Shown in pieces: positions 53,819 through 63,042 of a DNA stretch of 64,000 bases. Under the pieces are notes generated by a model. That model was not told the origin of the DNA and did not search any database. It saw only the letters and a list, made by a program, of their open reading frames with translations. Both the position numbers and the translations under genes were made by a program. Numbering within the stretch: position 1 is the first letter of the stretch; every line of letters starts with the position of its first letter. The DNA comes from an uncultured Marvinbryantia sp. (lineage in GTDB: Bacteria; Bacillota; Clostridia; Lachnospirales; Lachnospiraceae), in assembly GCA_934373455.1 (NCBI GenBank), contig CAKRON010000001.1, positions 1 through 64,000 on the forward strand. Direction: 5' to 3'.

Positions 53819-53854
53819 TTGTTTTTCCTCCTTTATTTGATGTTGCCGCAGCCA

Positions 53855-54658
53855 TTATACAGTCCAGAAAACACTGGTAAGAGTTACTTCAATTGCTTCA
53901 CTGACAACATTGTTTACACTAATACTTTGCAAATAATCTTTTACTTGCTTTTCGATATAAGTATCAATCCGCATGTTTGCTTTTAATCTTCTAAGATACC
54001 ACTGTTCTGCTTCTTCTACTGTCCGCTCTGATTTCCAGACAACCGGATCATATCTCAATTCAGGGTGATATCCCCAAAGCCATAATGCATCAAACAGCAA
54101 TGGCATATCATCCCGCTTTTTCAAAGAAGGATCTCCTGCAATTTTACGTATTTCATCAAAAACACAATCATTCCGCCTTGTAGGTTTACTAATAAAACAA
54201 TATTTTTTGCTGGCATCATTCATTTTCTTAAAGGAATCATAATCTATAACAGCAGGTGTCGTATGAGCAAACACCATATCGTATTTTCCTTTAAATTCTT
54301 CTCCATCACACGTATGCCAATTTCGTTCCAGAAACTGCACATTTTTTATATGATTTCTTTCTACATAATGTTGTCCTTCTTCTATCATACGAGGAGAGAA
54401 ATCTACGCCTGTAACGTTTCCTGCACGTTCCGCAATTCTGCATGAATATGCACCTGCACCACACCCTACATCAAGCACTTCCATATTCTGAGATAACTGA
54501 ATCTTTTCTTCCATAAATTGCAGAAACGGATCTTCTTTAAAATTATTTTTCTCTTCAAGCAAATATTCCGATGCCACACTATCCCATACAGCAATTTCCG
54601 ATGCTACATCTTCAAATTTTCTAACCCATAATTCTTTAATCATATTGATATCCAACAT
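53855..54658 (-). CDS. Class I SAM-dependent methyltransferase
   Basis: This 267-residue protein has motif I VLDVGCGAGAYS and later VTGVDFSPRMIEEG and YDMVFAHTTP, as in small-molecule methyltransferases. The ATG at 54658 is preferred because an upstream in-frame extension runs through the terminator hairpin. It heads the FecBCD/FmdE operon, 36 bases before the receptor gene. It might modify a chelator or an intermediate of the imported ligand; this is inference. Confidence 0.8.
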   Translation of the reverse strand: MLDINMIKELWVRKFEDVASEIAVWDSVASEYLLEEKNNFKEDPFLQFMEEKIQLSQNMEVLDVGCGAGAYSCRIAERAGNVTGVDFSPRMIEEGQHYVERNHIKNVQFLERNWHTCDGEEFKGKYDMVFAHTTPAVIDYDSFKKMNDASKKYCFISKPTRRNDCVFDEIRKIAGDPSLKKRDDMPLLFDALWLWGYHPELRYDPVVWKSERTVEEAEQWYLRRLKANMRIDTYIEKQVKDYLQSISVNNVVSEAIEVTLTSVFWTV

Positions 54659-54737
54659 ATCACCCACCCCATAACTGATATTCATAAGCCATCTCGCATC
54701 TTTTATATTCCAAATAAGAATATCTATCAGACTAAAA

Positions 54738-54767
54738 AAGAGCAGTCCTACCAAAAACTGCTCTTTC
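54738..54767 (-). terminator. Leader terminator (candidate attenuator) of the methyltransferase-FecBCD-FmdE operon
   Basis: AAAGAGCAGT and ACTGCTCTTT form a 10-bp perfect stem followed by TTTTTT on the minus strand, 80 bases ahead of the methyltransferase start. A segment upstream on the same RNA, AAAAGAGTCCT (54829-54839), can pair instead with the 3' half of this stem, with a 3-base bulge, and would prevent it. Confidence 0.7.
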
Positions 54768-54837
54768 TAAGATAAGGATGCTAATGACATTGCTTCCAAT
54801 ATGTGTATTTGCTGGAGTACCATATTGGAGGACTCTT

Positions 54838-54879
54838 TTAAGTTAACCTGCTGTTAATATAACCCATTTCGCAAGTCAT
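54838..54879 (-). CDS. Short leader ORF (13 codons) in the FecBCD operon leader
   Basis: An ATG with GGGAGG six bases upstream opens the ORF MTCEMGYINSRLT. The stop codon overlaps the anti-terminator segment at 54829-54839. A stem CCAATATG/CATATTGG (54796-54828) and the terminator follow. The order of short ORF, alternative pairing and terminator is that of a translation-coupled attenuator. Confidence 0.45.
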   Translation of the reverse strand: MTCEMGYINSRLT

Positions 54880-54955
54880 AACAAGCCTCCCGGGGGGATA
54901 TATTTTTCTCTTTTCATATGAATAAATGGAATATCTGTATCTCTTTTGGATATAC

Positions 54956-54983
54956 ATCAGATGTGAGATGGTTCCCATCTGAT
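54956..54983 (-). terminator. Hairpin after the LysR gene
   Basis: ATCAGATG and CATCTGAT form an 8-bp stem 30 bases past the LysR stop. No U tract is obvious. Confidence 0.4.
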
Positions 54984-55012
54984 ATAGCCTCCGGCAGAAT
55001 TGCATCGATTTA

Positions 55013-55897
55013 TTATTCCATCACATATTTTTTTATAAACGTTAAAAATTTCTTTGGTAATTTTTCCATTTTCTGATCATTACGGAATATACAGATAAAT
55101 TGAACAGACTGTTCCTGTTTTTCCAACTGCATAGTATCATGATTTATAAATTTATCACTATGACTCAGACCATCCGGACTGATGTTACCTAAATCTGTTT
55201 TCTGCAACATAGCTTGCATAATATAGTCACTGTTCGTAGTGACCTTAACCTGTAATTTTCTTTTCTCTTCTTCATTTTCTTTTTGCTCTTTCCATAAAGA
55301 AATTCCGGAATAATAATCCTCCACACCCTGAACCAAAGAGATTTCATTCCGTTTTTCATGATATGCCTTGTCTCTGCAATACAAAACAGTTTTCGTTCTT
55401 TTTAAAGTATAATAACCAATGTGATTCTCCGGAAACATCTTCTTCAATTTGTCCAGCTGAGAATCTTCAAAATAAGCAAATCCCAGCTGATCTTGGTTTG
55501 CGATAATTCTTCGTATAATTTCTTCCGCCGGTGCACTGATGATATTGTATTTCTCTCCTGCACTTTCTTGTATATAATACTCGCAGAACGCATTTGCAAA
55601 CCAGGAACTCGGCTGAAATGATACTCTCAGTTCTTCTGTAGCATCTTCTTCCGCACAATCCAGAATCTTTGCACTACACTCTACCATACTTAATGCATAT
55701 TTATAAATCTGCTCTCCTTTTGCAGTCAATTCAATTCCATGCTGTCTGCGTTCAAATACTTTCCTTCCAAGTTCTTTCTCCAGAGCTGCTATGGTTTTGC
55801 TCACATTGGACTGTGACGTAAACAGCATAGATGCTGCTTTACTAAATGATTTTGTCTGTGCACAGATTACCATGCACTGAAGCTGCCGTAATTCCAT
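55013..55897 (-). CDS. LysR family transcriptional regulator
   Basis: This 294-residue protein has the LysR helix-turn-helix (residues 1-60; SFSKAASMLFTSQSNVSKTIAALEKELG) and a ligand domain. The ATG at 55897 has GTGAGG upstream and starts with the typical MELRQLQ. It is codirectional with the downstream methyltransferase operon but separated by about 350 bases with a hairpin, so its target is uncertain. Confidence 0.88.
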   Translation of the reverse strand: MELRQLQCMVICAQTKSFSKAASMLFTSQSNVSKTIAALEKELGRKVFERRQHGIELTAKGEQIYKYALSMVECSAKILDCAEEDATEELRVSFQPSSWFANAFCEYYIQESAGEKYNIISAPAEEIIRRIIANQDQLGFAYFEDSQLDKLKKMFPENHIGYYTLKRTKTVLYCRDKAYHEKRNEISLVQGVEDYYSGISLWKEQKENEEEKRKLQVKVTTNSDYIMQAMLQKTDLGNISPDGLSHSDKFINHDTMQLEKQEQSVQFICIFRNDQKMEKLPKKFLTFIKKYVME

Positions 55898-56096
55898 TTT
55901 TATCCTCACTATTTCTATTAAACTCGTTCTCTTTACTATAATCCATATTTGCAATAATCTCTATTCTTTTTTACAATTCAAGAATAATAAGAATCACTGT
56001 GCATATTCCAACGGATAATATTTGACTTATTTCTCATTATGTGCGACAATACTTTTATGATTGAAAGCATTAAAGTATACGAGGAGGCACCTTACA

Positions 56097-56501
56097 ATGT
56101 TAAAACAGATTACTGTTTATGCAGAAAATAAAAAAGGAACCATGGCAGACATCACTGGTATTCTTGCCAGTCATGATATCAACATCTGGGGTTCCGTTAC
56201 AAATGAAAGTTCCGAATTTGGTATGGTTCGTATGATTGTATCCGATCCTGACAAAGCTATGGCAGAACTTTCTGCTCAGAATTATCTTTGCAGAATGACC
56301 AACGTGATCGGCGTAGAAGTGGAAGATGAAGTAGGAAATTTAAACACTCTTCTTCATGCATTTCTGGATTCCAATATCAATGTGGATTATGTATATCTTT
56401 CCTTTAACCGTACTACCGGAAAGCCTGTCCTGATTCTTCATACCGAAGATCTGGAAGAAGCAGAATCCTGCATTTTATTAAAGGGATTTTCAGCAATTTA
56501 A
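56097..56501 (+). CDS. ACT domain protein
   Basis: This 134-residue protein has two ACT-like halves (residues 1-65 and 68-134) with KKGTMADITGILASHDINI and LNTLLHAFLDSNINVDYVY. ACT domains bind small ligands, mostly amino acids. Tandem-ACT proteins of this size may regulate amino-acid metabolism. A perfect AGGAGG lies 9 bases before the ATG. It stands alone and ends with a strong terminator. Confidence 0.8.
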   Translation: MLKQITVYAENKKGTMADITGILASHDINIWGSVTNESSEFGMVRMIVSDPDKAMAELSAQNYLCRMTNVIGVEVEDEVGNLNTLLHAFLDSNINVDYVYLSFNRTTGKPVLILHTEDLEEAESCILLKGFSAI

Positions 56502-56514
56502 TTTACAGAAATTG

Positions 56515-56576
56515 ATATGCTCCCTTCTGGGTAAACAAGTGAAATAATAAAAACTTGTTACCTGATGGGAGCATAT
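56515..56576 (+). terminator. Terminator of the ACT-domain gene
   Basis: ATATGCTCCC pairs with GGGAGCATAT and an inner ACAAGT with ACTTGT extends the stem; a short T tract follows on the plus strand. Confidence 0.8.
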
Positions 56577-56645
56577 TTTATGGTTAACATATCTGCCTTC
56601 CATACCTGAATATCTATGAGATGCTCAGCAGTTTACTTCGCCCGT

Positions 56646-57422
56646 CTATGAAATTCCGTGGTATGGCTCCTCCATCGGTATTGTCACATTGATACTTGGA
56701 ATTGTCAAAGGCTGGTTTCCCTCCATGCAGTAATAAATATCCAGATTGGAAGGATCTCCCAGTTCCGGATCTATCGCGTAGCACTGCAATGTCCGCTGGA
56801 TACTGCCAAGGATCGTTGCTGCAAGCTGATATGTATCAAACATATGAAATTCTTCCTTCTGTTGCTCAGGCGGTCCGGTAAAGAGTGAGCACTGACTGGA
56901 AAAACAAACGGTCATACCACCTTTTCCACTCGTGATCGCATCCGCAAGCGTCAAATCCCAGCCTGTCAGATCTGCAATTCCCTGAACAAGTGCTTCCGGC
57001 GTAATAGCTTCTGTTGTTTCAAAAGGATATTCCTGAAATGAGCCATCGTATCCGATATACAGGGTTGCGGCGGCCGCAGTCGGATGTGTTACGCTTTCTG
57101 TTTCCAGAACAGCAACTTCTGTCTGCACTACCTCCTGTGTCTCCGGCTGTACTGCTTCTGTCTGCACTGCCTCTTGTGTCTCCGGTTGTACCGCTTCTGT
57201 CTGCACTGCCTCCTGTGTCTCTGGCTGTACTGCTTCTGTCTGCACCAACTTCTGCGTCTCCGGTTGTACTGTCTCTGTTTCTTCCTCTGTCTCTTTCTTT
57301 GTTTCGGCTTCATTCGTCGTTTCCACAACCGCCTCCGGCTGTTTTGGCTCTTCTTTCTTACATCCCATGAGCGCTACGCAGGTGGTTGTCGCCAGCACTG
57401 CCATCATCCATTTCTTTTTCAT
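56646..57422 (-). CDS. Lipoprotein with internal tandem repeats and GerMN-like domain
   Basis: This 258-residue protein has a signal peptide with lipobox (LMGC near residue 21), an acidic linker, and four nearly perfect 13-residue repeats of EAVQPETQEAVQT (about residues 50-100). A C-terminal domain (about 115-258; LTLADAITSGKGGMTVCFSSQC) resembles the GerMN fold of spore and cell-envelope lipoproteins. The function is unknown. AGGAGG-like GGAGGT precedes the start. It follows the rRNA methyltransferase in the same direction. Confidence 0.7.
   Translation of the reverse strand: MKKKWMMAVLATTTCVALMGCKKEEPKQPEAVVETTNEAETKKETEEETETVQPETQKLVQTEAVQPETQEAVQTEAVQPETQEAVQTEAVQPETQEVVQTEVAVLETESVTHPTAAAATLYIGYDGSFQEYPFETTEAITPEALVQGIADLTGWDLTLADAITSGKGGMTVCFSSQCSLFTGPPEQQKEEFHMFDTYQLAATILGSIQRTLQCYAIDPELGDPSNLDIYYCMEGNQPLTIPSINVTIPMEEPYHGIS
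57121..57276. repeat. Four tandem 39-bp coding repeats
   Basis: Four successive 39-bp units encode the 13-residue QPET repeats of the lipoprotein. The units are nearly identical at DNA level, so copy number may vary between strains. Confidence 0.8.
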
Positions 57423-57463
57423 TTGACACCTCCAGTTGATTTTTTATAAAATAAATTAATAAA

Positions 57464-58990
57464 TTATTTCATTCTCCAGCCTGCATGATATTTATTCTTC
57501 AATGTTCCATTCACCAGTTTTCCCCAGCCAAGTGGATATCCATTCACGCACACCAGCTGCCATCCTTTTTCCAGACGTTTTTTTGTTACTTTTGCTGTAT
57601 CGTCCTCTTCCGCTTTTTGAATATTTTTTTCTACAAGATCATCTGCTTCCAAAGTTTCTCCTCTAAGGTACTTTTCTACACGAATATCACTGTAATCCAG
57701 ATCTATTACGGCTACATATTCATTCTTTTTCAGTGCCATGGCAAAGGATTGACTTGGTTCAAATCTGTCTTTACGAATTTCGCCAAGATACAAACCATTT
57801 CTTAAAAATACCAGACCTTTTTTCATTCCCAGAGCCTCTGGAACCAGATACACCTGGCCTTTTCGCACCTCTACCTGCTTCCAGTTCATCTCCATAGTTA
57901 CATCGGCAAAAAATTCGATCAGTGCTTTCGTCTCAGGTTTTCCAATGCCTTTTATATCCGCAGCACTTCCCTGTACCAGATTCTCTTTTTCTATATCTAC
58001 GGTATTTTTCTCATACTGGCAACTATCAGGCCTTTCTCCCGGCGCTTTTTTATGGAGTAATGCCAGAAAATGCCCTTCCCCAGCCATCTTATGCGGCCAG
58101 ATACGAACACATTTTTTCAAATCTTCGCTCCCATTCTTCTGTATGATCTGAGCTTCGTCATCCCATCCTTCGTAAGCGACTTCCGGGCGTCCAGGAGCAA
58201 ATCCTTCAAAAGGCTGTATCTCACGAATCTCCATGTCGTCTCTGCTATCCAGAAGGAACTGTATTACCTGTTCATTTTCTTCCGGTGAGAATGTACAGGT
58301 AGAATACAGCATATCTCCCCCTGGCGCCAGCATCTGAGCAGCCCTGGTGATAATTTCTTTTTGCTGCTTTGCACAATCATATGGCTTCTGTTCATTCCAG
58401 ACTTTCGCCACTGCCGGATCTTTTCGGAACATTCCTTCTCCGGAACATGGCGCATCTACCAAAATTTTATCAAAAAATTCCGGAAAACTTTCCGCCAGCT
58501 TTACTGGAACCTCATTCACAACAAAAGAATTCCTTATGCCAAAAACCTCTATATTTTTCAGCAAGGCTTTTGCTCTGGATGCACTGATATCATTTGCCAC
58601 CAACACACCGTTTCCATGAAGTCGTGCGCCCAGTTCCGTTGCTTTTCCTCCCGGGGCTGCACACAAATCCAACACCCGGTCTCCAGGACAGGATATCAGC
58701 CTGGATGCCGGTGTCATAGCACTTGGCTCCTGAATGTAATACAACCCTGCATAATAAAAAGGATGTCTTGCAGGCATATCCTGCTCCTCATAATAATATC
58801 CATTTTCCGTCCATGGTATTTTCGTCAGATGAAATGGTGCTTTCTGTTCGAACTCCTCCGTTGAAATCTTATCCACATTCACCCGCAGTCCAAAGTTTCT
58901 TGGCATATCATAAGAAGCCAGAAACTCTGCATACTCTGATCCAAGGAGTTTTTTCATTTTCGTCTCAAACGCAATAGGTAATGATACCAT
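57464..58990 (-). CDS. rsmF: rRNA cytosine-C5-methyltransferase (RsmF/NOL1-NOP2-Sun type)
   Basis: This 508-residue enzyme has LDLCAAPGGKATELGARL as the SAM site, DAPCSGEGMFRKDP and the catalytic TCTFSPEENE motif, with both cysteines of m5C-methyltransferases. A C-terminal RNA-binding PUA-like part follows (IKGIGKPETKALIEF... and GWQLVCVNGYPLGWGK). It modifies a cytosine in rRNA. GAAAGGAAAG precedes the start. It is 12 bases after the FtsX-like gene, so likely co-transcribed. Confidence 0.88.
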   Translation of the reverse strand: MVSLPIAFETKMKKLLGSEYAEFLASYDMPRNFGLRVNVDKISTEEFEQKAPFHLTKIPWTENGYYYEEQDMPARHPFYYAGLYYIQEPSAMTPASRLISCPGDRVLDLCAAPGGKATELGARLHGNGVLVANDISASRAKALLKNIEVFGIRNSFVVNEVPVKLAESFPEFFDKILVDAPCSGEGMFRKDPAVAKVWNEQKPYDCAKQQKEIITRAAQMLAPGGDMLYSTCTFSPEENEQVIQFLLDSRDDMEIREIQPFEGFAPGRPEVAYEGWDDEAQIIQKNGSEDLKKCVRIWPHKMAGEGHFLALLHKKAPGERPDSCQYEKNTVDIEKENLVQGSAADIKGIGKPETKALIEFFADVTMEMNWKQVEVRKGQVYLVPEALGMKKGLVFLRNGLYLGEIRKDRFEPSQSFAMALKKNEYVAVIDLDYSDIRVEKYLRGETLEADDLVEKNIQKAEEDDTAKVTKKRLEKGWQLVCVNGYPLGWGKLVNGTLKNKYHAGWRMK

Positions 58991-59002
58991 TTTCTTTCCT
59001 TT

Positions 59003-62000
59003 CTATTCTATACTCTTTAAAGATTCTACCATATCGATTTTTTTCAGTTTCAGATGCATAACCGCATTCACCAATATTGAAAATACTACTGTAAATGCTG
59101 CTGATATCAGATAGCTTGGAGGATTAATGTTCCTTCCAAACATAGTCGCATCTACCTCTACTGTTGTGATAACAAAGTAGTGCAGCACTTTTCCCATTCC
59201 CATACCTGCCAAAATTCCAATTGCTGTAATCAGAATATTTTCACGGTATACATAAGCGTCTACTTCGCCATTATAGAAGCCCAGCACTTTCAACGTCGCC
59301 AGTTCCCGCTTTCGTTCATTAATATTAATATTACTTAAATTATACAATACCACAAAAGCCAAAAGTCCGGCAGATACAATCAGTACTATGATTACCGCAT
59401 CCAGTGTAGACAGCATGCTGTCTATCTGACTCATCGTTGATATTGTATAACTAATACTTAGCGCCGCCTCTTCATTCAGGAATTTCTGTCCGATCGTTTC
59501 CAGTGCAGAAACAGATGTGCCGTCTTTAGCGCGGAACATGATCTCATTATATTCCGGTATTTTTCCGGTACATTTTTCGTATAATCCCGGACTCATATAA
59601 ATATAATGAGACAGATAATTTTCTGTCACAGCTGCAATTGGTACTTCAATATCTCCTTTTTTTTCGTCTTCCAGAATCAAAGTATCTCCTGCCTCTACTC
59701 CGCAGAGATCTGCTATTTTTTCTGTGATAATCGCTCCATCGTCTGTGAGCTGAAAAGCTTCTTCTGTCTGCCTGTCTCGGAATATCAGAAAATCGCTTAC
59801 TCTGCTCATATCTTCCGGAACCATTAAATAAATATTCCAGGATTTTTTATCCTTTCTCACCGTTTCTTTCTGCATTAGGGCTTCTGTATAATTCTGGATA
59901 GATGCATTTTCTCCTATCTTGTGAAGCAATACGTCCTTGTCTGCTTCTGATGCATCTGTATCCAAAATCACCATTGCATCATACAACTGTAACTGCTGAA
60001 ACTGTAAATGACCAATATTAGAAATAGAATCCCTCAGACCATATCCCACCAACATCAGTGCCATACAGCCGCCGATACCAAATACTGTCATAAAAAATCT
60101 CTTTTTATAGCGAAACAAATTTCTTACTGTGGATTTCCAGCTAAAACTTAAATGTTTCCAAATAAATGGAATTCTTTCCAGAAGAACCCTTTTTCCTTCT
60201 TTCGGTGCAGGTGGGCGCATCAAAACTGCCGGCGTAGTAGCAAGTTCTCTATAACATGCCGCCAGCGTAGCCAGCATGGTACTTGCCAGTGCCGCACCTG
60301 TGGCAATCATCGCGTACTTCATGTTGTAAGGTAATTCAATATTCGTCATATGATGATACATAATCCGATAGGATGTCACAATTACAAATGGGAGGAATTT
60401 CTCTCCAATCGCAATTCCTGCAATGCTTCCACCAAGTGTAGCAAACAATGCATAGCACAAATATTTAGATGCAATAGCCGCTTTCCCATATCCAAGCGCT
60501 TTTAATGTACCTATCTGGGTTCGCTCTTCTTCTACCATTCTGGTCATGGTAGTCAGACTGATCAATGCTGCCACCAGGAAAAACATCACCGGAAATACCT
60601 GCCCAATGTTTCTCATACGGTCTGCATTTTCTCCATAACCAATATTTTCCGGCAAATCACTTCGATCACTCACCGTCCACTCTGGATATTTCAGATCTGC
60701 CAGCTCTTTTTCTGCATCTGCAATCTTTTCTTTTCCTTCGGCAATTTTATCTTCTGCCTCTTTTTTTCCTTTTTCGTATTCTTCTCTTCCGTCTTTTAAC
60801 TTACCCTCGTTCTCTTCAATCTCCTTTTCACCGTCTGCCAGTTCTTTTTTTCCATCTTCGATCTTCTGTTTTGCCTCTGCCAGCTGTCTTTCCGAATCAG
60901 CTATCCGCGCTTTTCCTGCTGCCAGTTGAACTTCTCCGCTTTCCAGTTCTGCCTGTGAGTTTTTTAATTTACTTTCATTCTTTTGAATCTTTTTCTTAGC
61001 AGAATCCAGCTGCTTCTTTCCATCTTCCAGCTGAGCACGTCCAGATGTAATCTCTTTCTGAGCTGCATCCAGTGCAGTCTCGCCCTCTTCTATTTGTTTC
61101 AAAGAAGCTTCTAACTGTGCCGGTGCCGCATCCAGTTCTTTTTTTCCATTATCCAGCTGTATTCTGGTAGCCTCCAGCTGTTCTCTGGTCTGATCTAAAG
61201 ATATCTCTGTTGTAGTAATCGTACTTTCTATCTGCTCAATTGATCCCTGCATCTGCTGGATCTGATTGTCATTCTCCGCAGCTGCATGTTGTGCCTGGGC
61301 AAGTTGATCCTGAGCCTGAGAAAGTTGATTTTGCGTCTGAGAAAGTTGATCCTGCACCTGGGAAAGCTGATTTTGTGCTTGAGAAAGTACTTCATTCTTT
61401 GTATTTACTTCTGCTCTGGCACCTTCTATCCGTCCCGGAAGTGCTTCCAATTCGGCTTGTTCTTCCGGCGAAATTTCCTCGCCCTTAGTCTCCAGTTCAT
61501 TTTTTCGATTTTGCAGTGCTGTAAGATGAGATGCTGCGGCATCTACTTCTGCCTGCGCCTGGTTCACAGTTCCCTGTGCCTGATCCACTGACCCCTGAGC
61601 CTGATCTGCTGCTTCCTGTGCCTGGTTTACTGCGCCTTGCGCCTGATCTACCGCTTCCTTCAAGCTTGCTTCTGCAGCCTGCAGACTTTCAAGTCCTTGC
61701 TGACAAGCTGTTTTCTGCCCTTCCAGTTCTGCTTTCTGAGACGGCCAGGCTGACACACTTTCATCATATAGGGCTTTTCCCTGCGTATATGCATCCTCCC
61801 CTGCCTGATACTGCGCCAGTTGTTCCTGATACGCTTTCATCCCCTCTTCATACTGTACACGTCCGGCAGACAACTCCTCTTTTTTCTGATCCACTTCTGC
61901 CTGTGCTGCATCCAGCTTTGCCGTTGTTTCCCGATAAGTCTTATCAAACTCTTTCTGTTTCGTTTTCAGTTCTTTTTTTCCCTGATTCAGTTTTTTCCAT

Positions 62001-63037
62001 CCATCAGCCAGCTGATTTTTTCCATTGACTAGCTTCTGTTCGTTTTCTGCAATCTGCGCTTTTCCGTTTGCAAGCTCCCTTTCTCCGTCCTGAATCTCTT
62101 TTTCTCCATCTTCCAGCTCTTTTCTGGCTTTTTCCAGTTCTTCCTTCGCATCATCCAATTGCTTCTGTCCGTCTTCAAGCTCTGCCCACGCATCTGCCAG
62201 TTCACTTTCCGCCTCTGATTCGCCTTCTGCCAGTTCCTTTTTTGCATCCTCTAATTTTTCATTTGCTTCATCACAAACGTCCTGATAACGGATCTCGCAT
62301 CTCTCTCCGGCAATATCTTCTATTCGTTGATAAACTTCCTCGATTAATGTATCGTAAGCATCTGTATAAGCGGTCAGAATATCTGCTTCTTTTACCTTTA
62401 GATATACTTCTGTATACACTTCATAATCAAAATCTTCAGGCAATACATATACTGCACCTGACACTTCCCCTGTTCCAAGCGTTGTATTTCCTCTGTTAAA
62501 AGAAATATACAGGGGGCTGCTGCCAGCTCCCACAATCGTAAATTCTTTCGTTTTCAGCTTATAATCATCTTCGTTTTCCCTGTAAAACGAAATGGTATCA
62601 CCGATCTGATACCCTGCCTTATTTAGAAATTCAATGTCTACAAAACATTCCCCGGATTTTTCCGGCAGCCGTCCTTCTTTCGCTGTCAGCTGGTTTAATG
62701 TTGGTGTCATCGACTCTGCTCTCAGTGCATATTGATCTGTATCTTCACTGCATAATACGTCTGTCATATATCCCGGCTCAGCCAGCGCAATTCCTTCCGT
62801 CTGTTCCAGCGCTTCTACATCTTTCTCTGTGATACCTAAGGTACCTATCACCTTCAGATCCATCAAATGATGCTGATCAAAATATGCATCTCCTGAATAT
62901 CTCATATCCGGAGCCGCTGACTGAATTCCTGAATAAAATGCCACTCCGAGAGCGACAATCAGGAAAATGGAAATAAAACGATTCAGGCTTTTTCTTACTT
63001 CCATATAAAAATCTTTTCTCAGTGCTTTTTTCTTCAT
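59003..63037 (-). CDS. Giant FtsX-like ABC permease with coiled-coil extracytoplasmic domain
   Basis: This protein of about 1344 residues has one N-terminal membrane helix (near 15-37), a short globular part, and then an extremely long helical region (about residues 255-790) rich in A, E, K and Q with repeated QAQ, QLD and DGKKEL heptads. A FtsX-like permease domain follows (about 820-930) and a second one (about 1230-1344), with YDAMVILD MacB-like periplasmic parts between. The ATPase is next to it. A start at 63037 is chosen for TAGGA; a start at 63049 overlaps the ATPase stop. It may form a large surface-spanning coil that moves a lipid, peptide or wall component. Confidence 0.85.
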   Translation of the reverse strand: MKKKALRKDFYMEVRKSLNRFISIFLIVALGVAFYSGIQSAAPDMRYSGDAYFDQHHLMDLKVIGTLGITEKDVEALEQTEGIALAEPGYMTDVLCSEDTDQYALRAESMTPTLNQLTAKEGRLPEKSGECFVDIEFLNKAGYQIGDTISFYRENEDDYKLKTKEFTIVGAGSSPLYISFNRGNTTLGTGEVSGAVYVLPEDFDYEVYTEVYLKVKEADILTAYTDAYDTLIEEVYQRIEDIAGERCEIRYQDVCDEANEKLEDAKKELAEGESEAESELADAWAELEDGQKQLDDAKEELEKARKELEDGEKEIQDGERELANGKAQIAENEQKLVNGKNQLADGWKKLNQGKKELKTKQKEFDKTYRETTAKLDAAQAEVDQKKEELSAGRVQYEEGMKAYQEQLAQYQAGEDAYTQGKALYDESVSAWPSQKAELEGQKTACQQGLESLQAAEASLKEAVDQAQGAVNQAQEAADQAQGSVDQAQGTVNQAQAEVDAAASHLTALQNRKNELETKGEEISPEEQAELEALPGRIEGARAEVNTKNEVLSQAQNQLSQVQDQLSQTQNQLSQAQDQLAQAQHAAAENDNQIQQMQGSIEQIESTITTTEISLDQTREQLEATRIQLDNGKKELDAAPAQLEASLKQIEEGETALDAAQKEITSGRAQLEDGKKQLDSAKKKIQKNESKLKNSQAELESGEVQLAAGKARIADSERQLAEAKQKIEDGKKELADGEKEIEENEGKLKDGREEYEKGKKEAEDKIAEGKEKIADAEKELADLKYPEWTVSDRSDLPENIGYGENADRMRNIGQVFPVMFFLVAALISLTTMTRMVEEERTQIGTLKALGYGKAAIASKYLCYALFATLGGSIAGIAIGEKFLPFVIVTSYRIMYHHMTNIELPYNMKYAMIATGAALASTMLATLAACYRELATTPAVLMRPPAPKEGKRVLLERIPFIWKHLSFSWKSTVRNLFRYKKRFFMTVFGIGGCMALMLVGYGLRDSISNIGHLQFQQLQLYDAMVILDTDASEADKDVLLHKIGENASIQNYTEALMQKETVRKDKKSWNIYLMVPEDMSRVSDFLIFRDRQTEEAFQLTDDGAIITEKIADLCGVEAGDTLILEDEKKGDIEVPIAAVTENYLSHYIYMSPGLYEKCTGKIPEYNEIMFRAKDGTSVSALETIGQKFLNEEAALSISYTISTMSQIDSMLSTLDAVIIVLIVSAGLLAFVVLYNLSNININERKRELATLKVLGFYNGEVDAYVYRENILITAIGILAGMGMGKVLHYFVITTVEVDATMFGRNINPPSYLISAAFTVVFSILVNAVMHLKLKKIDMVESLKSIE

Positions 63038-63042
63038 ATTTC

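Noticed and set aside
54836..54865. Similarity of AGTTAACCTGCTGTTAATAT to the antitoxin promoter spacer
   Set aside because: Only the central AACCTGCTG is shared; there is no pairing repeat or terminator of the antitoxin type nearby, so a third antitoxin copy is not supported.
54862..54895. Plus-strand stretch resembling the 3' end of 16S rRNA (AAGTCATAACAAG)
   Set aside because: The match covers only about a dozen bases, has no flanking rRNA sequence and lies in a protein-operon leader, so it is taken as chance.
54738..54960. Known riboswitch (cobalamin, molybdenum cofactor, T-box) in the FecBCD operon leader
   Set aside because: None of the consensus elements I could recall (B12 box, T-box TGGNACCGCG, Moco core) is present. 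A covariance-model search would be decisive.
57014..57449. Overlapping plus-strand frames rich in leucine and cysteine opposite the repeat lipoprotein
   Set aside because: They merely reflect the 39-bp repeats read on the other strand and have no start signals.
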